Source: Mesorhizobium sp. NFR06
GTDB taxonomy: Bacteria > Pseudomonadota > Alphaproteobacteria > Rhizobiales > Rhizobiaceae
Assembly (NCBI RefSeq): GCF_900115245.1
Contig: NZ_FOVT01000010.1
Coordinates: 124,001-188,000, forward strand
Direction of reading: 5' to 3'
DNA length: 64,000 nt
Positions 16,776 to 22,898 of this stretch are shown piece after piece (within the stretch, counting starts at the first letter, position 1; the number at the start of each line of letters is the position of its first letter). The notes beneath the pieces were generated by a model that ran no database searches, was not told the DNA's origin, and saw only the letters and a list, made by a program, of their open reading frames with translations. The position numbers and the translations under genes were made by a program.

Positions 16776-17413
16776 GACGCACGGCTCCCGGGCGCGTCGA
16801 AGGGCGCGAGGCGCTTCGCCAACTTCGCCAAGGTCGACCGTGAACAGTTGGTAGCTCGAACGATGGTGTTCCAGCTCTGGCCCTTCCGCAGCATCTCCAA
16901 GATGGCCTCGTTGCGCTCCGCGTCCTCGGGGCGACCCTTCATGCGCCCCTCAGCCTTGGCCTTAGCGATCCCCTGAGCCTGCCTGCGGCGTCGGTCGTCG
17001 TAGTCCTTGCGGGCAATGGCGGCGAGCATGTCAAGCAGCATCCCGTTGATCGCGTCGAACATCCGGCCGGTGAAGGCGTCCTCGGTCTTCAGCATCATGT
17101 GCGATGTCGGCAAGTCCAGCGCCACGACCTTGACCTCTCGATCTTTGATCTCACGCTTGAGCTGCTCCCAGTCCTTGTCCGAAAGGCGGCTTAGGCGGTC
17201 GACCTGTTCGGTAAGCAGGATGTCGCCCGGCTTGCTGTCCCTGAGCAGCCGAAACAGCTCCGGCCTGTGCAGCGACGCGCCGCTCTCGTTCTCCTCGTAG
17301 GTGGCCGCGATGGTCAGCCCCCGCTCCCGACAGAACGCCTCAAGGTCGCCTCGCGCGCGGCCAGCGTCTTGCTCCTTGGTCGAGGCCCTGAGGTAGGCTC
17401 GGATGAATGTCAT
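16772..17413 (-). CDS. Serine recombinase (resolvase/invertase family)
   Basis: A 213-aa small serine recombinase. The catalytic domain begins IRAYLRASTKEQDAGRA (nucleophile S11), followed by LLTEQVDRLSRLSDKDWEQL with the conserved D-R-L-S-R-x-x-x-x-W, then the E-helix region and an ARKDYDDRRRRQAQGIAKAKAEG linker. A C-terminal helix-turn-helix (SWNTIVRATNCSRSTLAKLAKRL) follows. Length and architecture match Tn3/Hin-type resolvases. It leads the minus-strand group HNH / polymerase-like / zinc-finger. A cluster of tggttcg half-sites lies just upstream of its start. Confidence 0.92.
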   Translation of the reverse strand: MTFIRAYLRASTKEQDAGRARGDLEAFCRERGLTIAATYEENESGASLHRPELFRLLRDSKPGDILLTEQVDRLSRLSDKDWEQLKREIKDREVKVVALDLPTSHMMLKTEDAFTGRMFDAINGMLLDMLAAIARKDYDDRRRRQAQGIAKAKAEGRMKGRPEDAERNEAILEMLRKGQSWNTIVRATNCSRSTLAKLAKRLAPFDAPGSRAS

Positions 17414-17768
17414 GGTGCCCTCCAGTTCGATTTGACTGGTTCGCTAATAGGTGGTTCGCTTTGAGTGGTCAAGGGGCATTTCACGAACCAATTCAGACCC
17501 GGTTCGGAAAGGGCACACCCAAGCAGACCGGGGTGAAACACGGCCTTACCGTGGCGCGTCAAAAAAGGGGCGGAGGGGGGATAGGGGCAAGGGGGGAAAT
17601 CCCGCGCGGGCTCATGATCAGAGGGGCGCTCGAAAGTTTTTCCTGAAAAAAGTCCCCTGGTTGCCGTGAGCAACTGCTTGAGGCTGTCCAATCCGCTTGA
17701 TGTTCTGACAGAATTGACGATACGTCGTACTACTGACGCGCAACATCGCTGATCCATAGGGGGGTGAG
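17414..17768. promoter_or_regulatory. Divergent intergenic region with repeated tggttcg half-sites
   Basis: A 355-nt gap between the recombinase gene (leftward) and the 98-aa/TIR pair (rightward). The half-site tggttcgct occurs at 17437-17445 and 17452-17460. The inverted form cgaacca is at 17484-17490, and ggttcg again at 17501-17506. They sit 24-90 nt upstream of the recombinase start, where an operator or a recombinase binding site would be. No gene is supported in the gap; a minus-strand open frame of 115 codons lacks coding character. Confidence 0.4.
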
Positions 17769-18065
17769 GTGATCAAAATAACCGGGTTCGACAAGCTCAC
17801 GAAGACCCTTGAGCAAGCTCAAAGGGCTCTCAAGGAAGTCGACGGAGAACTGGGAACTGTGAGCTTCGATCCGCAAGACCCTGCCAGCATTGAGGCCGCG
17901 ATACTGAGCGTCGAAACAATGATTGACGAGCGCCTTGGTCCCTATAAAACGAACCCCGTGATTGCACCTCTGATCGAAGGCATGAAGGAGCAATACAGGC
18001 AGGGGATCTTGGAGCGCGCCGCAGAGGCACGGCTTAGGGATGGCGACGAAGTCGATGGCGACTGA
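17769..18065 (+). CDS. 98-aa conserved partner protein of the TIR-like effector
   Basis: A 98-aa acidic, helical protein starting at GTG 17769 behind a GGGGGTGAG ribosome site. The opening MIKITGFDKLTKTLEQAQRA, the middle LGTVSFDPQDPASIEAAI and a closing amphipathic helix resemble short proteins I recall next to TIR-like nucleotide-binding proteins in mobile DNA. Its stop overlaps the start of the TIR-like gene by about 26 nt, so the two are translationally coupled. Function is unknown; plausible roles are sensor, chaperone or antitoxin-like regulator of the effector. Confidence 0.7.
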   Translation: MIKITGFDKLTKTLEQAQRALKEVDGELGTVSFDPQDPASIEAAILSVETMIDERLGPYKTNPVIAPLIEGMKEQYRQGILERAAEARLRDGDEVDGD

Positions 18066-18990
18066 CTTGTTCCGAGAGATCAACAATGCGGTTCTTGACC
18101 TTCAGGCATCGCAGTACCAGAGCTATCAGCGGCCTCTCAAGGCCCTGGCCCGGTTGCTGCAGTCTCCTGAACTTACCGAGGTCAATGCCGAGCTAATCGA
18201 GGGCCTCGATCTGGATAAGTTCCTCGGTGGTCAAACTCCGAGCGAGGGGCTCGTTGGGTCCGATACCCTGGATTGGCCGGAAGACCCACGCGAGACTCTG
18301 GGCCTGACGCTGCAACTGATCTTCAGGTTCGCTCAGAAACCCGAATTTCTGCTCACCTTCGGCCACCACTACTATCACTCGGGCAGCAAGCTCACCGACG
18401 CCATCCACTCTGTCGTTCGGCAACTGCTGATCCCCTTTGTACGCGACTACAAATCCTACGTCGGAAGCAGGAGCGACAGCGGCACCCACCTGATGCTTGC
18501 CGCAGCACACAACGACACGGAGGCGCGATTGGCTGGCGCGGGCTCAAACAAGGTCTTCATCGTTCACGGTCACGATGACGATGCTCTCCATGGCCTCGCG
18601 AGGTTTCTTGAGAAGCTGAAACTGGAGCCGATTGTCCTGCGAGAGCAGCCCAACCAAGGTCGAACGATCATCGAGAAGTACGAAGACATCGCCGGTGAAG
18701 TAGGCTTTGCGGTGGTGCTGCTGACGCCCGATGACGTCGGTGCCGCGAAGACCGCGACTGAACAGAACCAGCGCGCCCGCCAGAACGTGATCTTCGAGCT
18801 TGGCTACTTTGCCGGACACCTCGGACGCGGAAGGGTGTGCCTGCTCCGCAAAGGGAACGTTGAAATTCCGTCTGATCTCTACGGGGTCCTGTACATCGAC
18901 TTGGACCCAGCAGAGGGGTGGAAATCAAAGCTCGTGCAGGAAATGAAGGCCACCAAGCTGGACTTTGACGCCAACCGCATGTTCGCCTGA
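18040..18990 (+). CDS. CAP12/TIR-like nucleotide-binding effector protein
   Basis: A 316-aa two-domain protein. Residues 1-160 are a helical N-terminal domain of no recognised family (not STING-like). Residues 170-312 match the TIR-like domain of the CAP12/Pycsar-effector type: KVFIVHGHDDDALHGLARFLEKL, the loop EQPNQGRTIIEKYED, FAVVLLTPDDVGA, then RQNVIFELGYFAGHLGRGRVCLL with the candidate NADase glutamate E253. TIR domains of this class deplete NAD+ when activated, aborting phage infection. ATG 18040 or 18055 could be the start; both overlap the 98-aa gene. No cyclic-nucleotide synthase gene lies nearby. Confidence 0.85.
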   Translation: MATKSMATDLFREINNAVLDLQASQYQSYQRPLKALARLLQSPELTEVNAELIEGLDLDKFLGGQTPSEGLVGSDTLDWPEDPRETLGLTLQLIFRFAQKPEFLLTFGHHYYHSGSKLTDAIHSVVRQLLIPFVRDYKSYVGSRSDSGTHLMLAAAHNDTEARLAGAGSNKVFIVHGHDDDALHGLARFLEKLKLEPIVLREQPNQGRTIIEKYEDIAGEVGFAVVLLTPDDVGAAKTATEQNQRARQNVIFELGYFAGHLGRGRVCLLRKGNVEIPSDLYGVLYIDLDPAEGWKSKLVQEMKATKLDFDANRMFA

Positions 18991-19035
18991 GCATCTGCGG
19001 CGTTGCGCTGCACTTCGCCTGCGCTTTTACATGCC

Positions 19036-19638
19036 TCACCGAGCGTCCGACAAGCCCACCAAGCGCCGGAGGGTGATCCTGACGGCTGGATATGGCTCGC
19101 TCTCCTTGTCCGGGCCGCTCGGGTGATACCCCAAGGCGATACAGGCGTCGGTGATCATAGAGCAGCTGAAAGCCACGCCGGTGAGGTACTCCTCCAAGCA
19201 TGCCTTGGTCAGGTGCAACTCTTCCGTCCGAACAACGAGGAGATACCGCGAGTATGGCCCGCCTTTCAGCTTCGAGGGGCTGTCCTTGACTGAAATCAGC
19301 CTTCCGACTTCGCCCACGAACTCCTCTCGCGTCCAGATGCGGTGTGGTCGCTGGCCGGTCGTCTCGCGCGTCTCCAACGTCTGCTGATCAGCAAGCTCAA
19401 CAATCTCGACACCCCAGCGGATACCGTCGACAACTGCCTCGCAGTCCGGTGGGTCGTCCCTTCCCCGGTGTGTTAGGCTGTTGTACTCAAGCCCCAAGGC
19501 CGTGAGCGCGCTTGCAGCGTCGTCATACTCTTCCCTGTCGCGAAACCCCCTCTTGGAGTGGCGGTACCCGCCGCCCTTGCGGAGGCTGGCAACAGCGCGC
19601 TTGAACTCTTCGAGGTCTATATCGTCATCATCAGGCAT
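19036..19638 (-). CDS. Hypothetical protein, possible PD-(D/E)XK-like nuclease
   Basis: A 200-aa protein. After an acidic, charged N-terminus comes PPDCEAVVDGIRWGVEIVEL (residues 63-82). This resembles the D-x(n)-E-x-K strand pair of PD-(D/E)XK nucleases (D65, E78), but with valine at the usual lysine position. A second region holds a strand (SRYLLVVRTEE) and an alpha/beta C-terminus. The gene starts 3 nt after the integrase stop on the same strand and is likely cotranscribed and coupled with it. Nuclease activity is a guess; function is otherwise unknown. Confidence 0.6.
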   Translation of the reverse strand: MPDDDDIDLEEFKRAVASLRKGGGYRHSKRGFRDREEYDDAASALTALGLEYNSLTHRGRDDPPDCEAVVDGIRWGVEIVELADQQTLETRETTGQRPHRIWTREEFVGEVGRLISVKDSPSKLKGGPYSRYLLVVRTEELHLTKACLEEYLTGVAFSCSMITDACIALGYHPSGPDKESEPYPAVRITLRRLVGLSDAR

Positions 19639-19641
19639 TCG

Positions 19642-20943
19642 TCAGGCTGCCGTTCCCAGCGCCTTCTGTAGCGCCCGCGTCGCCGCCTCAAGCCGCGCCT
19701 CGGGTCCGCCGTAAGCCTCGCTCACGGCACCCGACGAGTGGCCCAAAATCATGTTCTGCAGAGCCTCCGCCACGTCGGCCTTGACCAACTTGTCCTTGAG
19801 CGTATGCCGCAGCGAATGCACCGTCACCTTGCGGTCGGTCACCACCTTACGGACGTGCTTCATGAGCACCTGTGATGCTGCCGAAGCGCCGCCTTCACGA
19901 GCGTAGGTCGGGAACAGCAAGGCGCGATCCCCAGCCGCCTCGTGGGCCTCCTGAGCAGCCTTGAGCGCGTCCCCGACCAGCGGCACCCGGCGAACGCTGC
20001 CGGCGTTCTTCAGGCGCCTGTGAGGCAAGAACCTGAGGTCGAGATAGGGGCACTCACCTTCGGCGTGAACGTCTTCGACCATCAGCCCGATGACTTCCGC
20101 CAGCCGGCACCCCGTTCCCTCCAGCATCCGCCAGACACGCTGAAGATCGTCTGATGCATGACCAAGCACCCGCGCTCGGGTGGCCTTGAGCTGACCGTCG
20201 GTGAATGACTTGCGGTCCTCCTTGGCGAACGTCTCCTTCTTGACCTCCAACCCGTTGAATGGGCTGAGCCAGCCCCTCAGCTCGTCCATCTCCTTGGTGG
20301 CGTGATTGAGGACTGCCCGGAGGTCGTTCAGGTAACGGTGGACCGTGGAAGGTGCGGGGATCGGCTTCTCGGTCAGCATGTGGTCCCTGACTTCCCGAGC
20401 GTCGGCCCTCGTGAATGACCTGATTTGAGGATCACCACGGTTCAGGGCCTTCACGACGTGACCCTGCACACGGTCAATCCGCTGCTGTTTCTTGGTCTCG
20501 TCAGCGGTCCCTTCAACCTTGTCCTTGAGGTAGAGCTTGATGGCATCCGCAAGCGTGGGCGCGGGTGCCTTCCGGTCGGGGACCACCAAGGCGCGGTAAA
20601 GCTCAGGCTGTCCGGTCTCTTCAAGATGGTCGGCCAAGGCGTCAGCTGTAGCCTCATCCATCGGCCCCCACTCGGCCACCTGCCGGGTTGCCCATTGGTA
20701 CTTCTCAAGCGCGGTCTTCTCGGGGGTCTTCTTCGGCTTCCCGCGCATCGCGGCCTTGATCTCGGCCTCGGCCTCCTTGTGGACCCGGTCGTAATGTCGC
20801 AGCACCTCGGCATGTGTACTGCCCAGCGGCTTGACGATCTCGGTCTTTCCAAGGGCTTGCTTCAGGAAGCCCGGAACCTTCCGCCGGTAGCGGTAGTGCT
20901 TCTTGCCTGAGGGCTGCTGGACGTAGGGCAGGTCGATCTGCAC
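19642..20943 (-). CDS. Tyrosine-type site-specific integrase of the island
   Basis: A 433-aa integrase from GTG 20943, ten bases after AGGAGG. The open frame runs on into the tRNA gene but has no better start. An N-terminal arm-binding and SAM-like core-binding region (to about residue 240) precedes the catalytic domain with R280 (GTGCRLAEVIGL), K312 (RRLKNAGS), H376-x-x-R379 (VHSLRHTLKD), H402 (LGHSS) and the nucleophile Y411 (SEAYGG). All catalytic residues are present. It lies next to the tRNA-Leu attachment site and should catalyse insertion and, with a partner, excision. Confidence 0.93.
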   Translation of the reverse strand: MQIDLPYVQQPSGKKHYRYRRKVPGFLKQALGKTEIVKPLGSTHAEVLRHYDRVHKEAEAEIKAAMRGKPKKTPEKTALEKYQWATRQVAEWGPMDEATADALADHLEETGQPELYRALVVPDRKAPAPTLADAIKLYLKDKVEGTADETKKQQRIDRVQGHVVKALNRGDPQIRSFTRADAREVRDHMLTEKPIPAPSTVHRYLNDLRAVLNHATKEMDELRGWLSPFNGLEVKKETFAKEDRKSFTDGQLKATRARVLGHASDDLQRVWRMLEGTGCRLAEVIGLMVEDVHAEGECPYLDLRFLPHRRLKNAGSVRRVPLVGDALKAAQEAHEAAGDRALLFPTYAREGGASAASQVLMKHVRKVVTDRKVTVHSLRHTLKDKLVKADVAEALQNMILGHSSGAVSEAYGGPEARLEAATRALQKALGTAA

Positions 20944-21036
20944 GCGGGGTGTTCCTCCTGAGGGCCTCTTGGGTGGACCTCCGGGGATACTCAACGCCTT
21001 GATTTCCTTGGAATTACTGGCTTCTCCGAAGAGAAA

Positions 21037-21052
21037 TGGTGCCCAGAAGAGG
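21037..21052. repeat. Right attachment-site copy inside tRNA-Leu
   Basis: This 16-nt tggtgcccagaagagg forms the 3' end of the tRNA and matches 6928-6943 exactly. It marks the right junction of the island. Confidence 0.88.
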
Positions 21053-21121
21053 ACTCGAACCTCCACTCCTTGCGGAACACGGACCTGAACCGTGCGCGTC
21101 TACCAATTCCGCCATCTGGGC
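21037..21121 (-). tRNA. tRNA-Leu (anticodon CAG), island attachment site
   Basis: Reading the minus strand, an 85-nt class II tRNA has acceptor GCCCAGA paired with TCTGGGC and an encoded 3' ACCA. It has a D-loop, anticodon stem CACGG/CCGTG with loop TTCAGGT (anticodon CAG), a long variable arm and a GGTTCGAGTCC T-arm. The gene is intact despite the island at its 3' end, because the att core restores the 3' terminal 16 nt. Confidence 0.95.
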
Positions 21122-21224
21122 TGGTGCGGGCTCATGTAAGCGGGCAAACGATATGTGTCAACGCGCTTTTTTCGTCGGCGCCGGCTCTCTTCTTCCTAGC
21201 GTCGCGCTGCCCCTCATCGCCCTG

Positions 21225-21356
21225 CCGGGCACTTCTCCCCGTATAGTGACGGGGAGAAGGGGCCGGCCGCAGCGTCGGCGCTCTTCTTGCAACGCTGGCG
21301 ATTGGCGAAATCATTGGAGCGCGCGCCCCTCGCCCCGTATAGTGACGGGGAGAAGG
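21225..21356. repeat. Paired short hairpins, related to the intergenic repeats
   Basis: Two copies of a hairpin, ccccgtatagtgacgggg (about 21237-21254 and 21333-21350), flank a core with aacgctggcgattggcgaaat. The core matches that of repeat family A, so this is a variant copy with different arms. It lies between tRNA-Leu and gpmA. Confidence 0.75.
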
Positions 21357-21366
21357 AAGCTCCGCC

Positions 21367-21987
21367 TCACCCCTCCAGCACGTCCTTCTTTGCCACGGTG
21401 GAATCGGCGTTGAGCTTGTAGATCACCGGCACGCCGGTGCCGAGCTCGAGCTTGACGATCTCCTCGCCCGACTTGCCGTCCAGCGCCATGATCAGCGCGC
21501 GCAGCGAGTTGCCGTGGGCTGCGACCAGGACGGTTTGCCCGCGCAGCACATGCGGCTGGATGTCATGCAGGTAGTAAGGCCACACACGCGCGCCGGTGTC
21601 CTTCAGGCTTTCGCCGCCGGGCGGCGCGATGTCGTAGGAGCGGCGCCAGATATGCACCTGCTCCTCACCCCATTTCTTGCGCGCGTCGTCCTTGTTGAGG
21701 CCGGAGAGGTCGCCATAGTCGCGCTCGTTGAGCGCCTGGTCGCGGATCGTCTCAAGATCGCTCTGCCCGACCACGTCGAGGATGTGCTGGCAGGTCTCCT
21801 GCGCCCGCTTCAGCGCCGACGTATAGGCGATGTCGAATTTCAGGCCGCGCGCCTTGAGCTTCTCGCCGGCGGCAAGCGCCTCCGCATTGCCCTGCTCGGT
21901 CAGGTCGACGTCGCGCCAGCCGGTGAACAGGTTCTTCAGGTTCCATTCGCTCTGGCCGTGGCGCACAAGCACGAGAGTTCCCGACAT
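21367..21987 (-). CDS. gpmA: 2,3-bisphosphoglycerate-dependent phosphoglycerate mutase
   Basis: A 206-aa glycolytic/gluconeogenic enzyme interconverting 3- and 2-phosphoglycerate. The phosphohistidine motif LVRHGQSEWN (H10) opens the protein, followed by LFTGWRDVDLTEQG, LNERDYGDLSGLNK and the second histidine in VAAHGNSLRALI. The length is that of the short alphaproteobacterial form. ATG 21987 has an AGGAG site. It is followed by dapB, the order commonly seen in rhizobia. Confidence 0.95.
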   Translation of the reverse strand: MSGTLVLVRHGQSEWNLKNLFTGWRDVDLTEQGNAEALAAGEKLKARGLKFDIAYTSALKRAQETCQHILDVVGQSDLETIRDQALNERDYGDLSGLNKDDARKKWGEEQVHIWRRSYDIAPPGGESLKDTGARVWPYYLHDIQPHVLRGQTVLVAAHGNSLRALIMALDGKSGEEIVKLELGTGVPVIYKLNADSTVAKKDVLEG

Positions 21988-22011
21988 GTTTGCTCCTGAT
22001 AGGTGGTTGGA

Positions 22012-22066
22012 TTTGAGCAATTCCGCGAAAATGTAGCGGTTTTCCGCGCGGAATTGCGTTGGAAGA
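22012..22066. repeat. Palindromic intergenic repeat, family C (copy 1)
   Basis: An inverted repeat: gcaattccgcgaaaatg, a short spacer with cggttttccg, then cggaattgcgtt. Similar elements occur near 25.99, 32.81 and 37.89 kb. It lies between gpmA and dapB. Confidence 0.65.
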
Positions 22067-22076
22067 ACAGGCCGCC

Positions 22077-22898
22077 TCAGCTCAGGCCGAGCACGTCCCG
22101 CATGGAATAAAGCCCCGGCTTCTTCGCGCGCGCCCAAAGCGCGGCTTTTACCGCGCCGCGGGCGAAGATTGCGCGGTCCTCGGCGTGGTGGGAAAGCGTG
22201 ATGCGCTCGCCAGTGCCGGCGAGGATCACGCTGTGGTCGCCGACGACGGAGCCGCCGCGCAGTGCCGCGAAGCCGATCGAGCCCGCCTTGCGCACGCCGG
22301 TATGGCCGTCGCGCACCCGCACGCTGTTGTCGGCGAGATCGATGCCGCGCCCTTTCGCCGCCGCCCCGCCGAGCAGCAGCGCCGTCCCGGACGGCGCGTC
22401 GACCTTGTGCTTGTGGTGCATTTCCAGGATCTCGATATCGAAATCTTCCGGCTCGAGCGCCTTCGCGGCCTGCTCGACCAGCACCGCCAGCAGATTGACG
22501 CCGAGGCTCATATTGCCGGATTTGACGATCGTCGCATGGCGCGCCGCGGCCGCGATCCTGGCATCGTCGTCGGCCGAGCAGCCGGTGGTGCCGATGACAT
22601 GGACGATGCGCGCCTGTGCCGCGTAGCCGGCGAACTCGACGCTTGCGGCTGGCGCGGTGAAATCGAGCACGCCGCTCGCCTTGGCGAAGGCCGGCAGCGG
22701 ATCGTCGACGATCGGCACGTTGATGATGCCGATGCCGGCGAGCTCGCCGGCATCCTTGCCGAGATAGGGTGAGCCAGGCCGCTCGACCGCGGCGGCGACG
22801 CGCGCGCCGGGCATGGTGTGGATGGCGCGAATCAGCGTCTGTCCCATGCGGCCGGCGGCGCCCACCACTACCAGGCCCATATCGCCTGCTTCGCTCAT
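22077..22898 (-). CDS. dapB: 4-hydroxy-tetrahydrodipicolinate reductase
   Basis: A 273-aa NAD(P)H enzyme of lysine and diaminopimelate synthesis. It has the nucleotide-binding GAAGRMGQTLI, a GTTG site, NMSLGVNLL and the catalytic HHKHKVDAPSGTAL block (H-H and the K in KxDxPSGT). Length fits the family. It overlaps the ABC exporter gene upstream by 4 nt (ATGA), so it is cotranscribed with it, with gpmA following after a family C repeat. Confidence 0.95.
   Translation of the reverse strand: MSEAGDMGLVVVGAAGRMGQTLIRAIHTMPGARVAAAVERPGSPYLGKDAGELAGIGIINVPIVDDPLPAFAKASGVLDFTAPAASVEFAGYAAQARIVHVIGTTGCSADDDARIAAAARHATIVKSGNMSLGVNLLAVLVEQAAKALEPEDFDIEILEMHHKHKVDAPSGTALLLGGAAAKGRGIDLADNSVRVRDGHTGVRKAGSIGFAALRGGSVVGDHSVILAGTGERITLSHHAEDRAIFARGAVKAALWARAKKPGLYSMRDVLGLS

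Larger units (their letters stand above)
6928..21052. mobile_element. Integrative island in tRNA-Leu(CAG) carrying type I RM and candidate defence genes
   Basis: The element is bounded by a perfect 16-nt direct repeat: tggtgcccagaagagg at 6928-6943 and 21037-21052. The right copy is the 3' end (ACCA plus acceptor and T-stem bases) of an intact tRNA-Leu; the left copy is only that fragment. A tyrosine integrase gene lies 94 nt from the tRNA, the classical arrangement. The cargo is hsdRMS, a zinc-finger protein, a polymerase-like protein, an HNH protein, a serine recombinase, a 98-aa protein plus TIR-like effector, and a possible nuclease. None of the intergenic palindromic repeat families seen in the flanking chromosome occurs inside. 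There are no conjugation or phage structural genes, so mobilisation would need a helper. Confidence 0.88.

Noticed and set aside
17410..17757. A 115-codon minus-strand frame in the gap before the 98-aa gene
   Set aside because: It covers the half-site cluster and shows proline/cysteine-rich, non-protein-like composition with no ribosome site; treated as noncoding.
17769..18990. Complete CBASS or Pycsar operon
   Set aside because: No CD-NTase, nucleotidyl cyclase or STING-like domain is found in the neighbouring genes; only the TIR-like effector fold is supported.
6928..21052. Prophage or integrative conjugative element
   Set aside because: There are no capsid, tail, terminase, relaxase or type IV secretion genes; it is a compact non-conjugative island.
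21237..21350. Two similar hairpins that could be taken for a CRISPR array
   Set aside because: There are only two copies around a core shared with repeat family A; this is an intergenic palindromic element.
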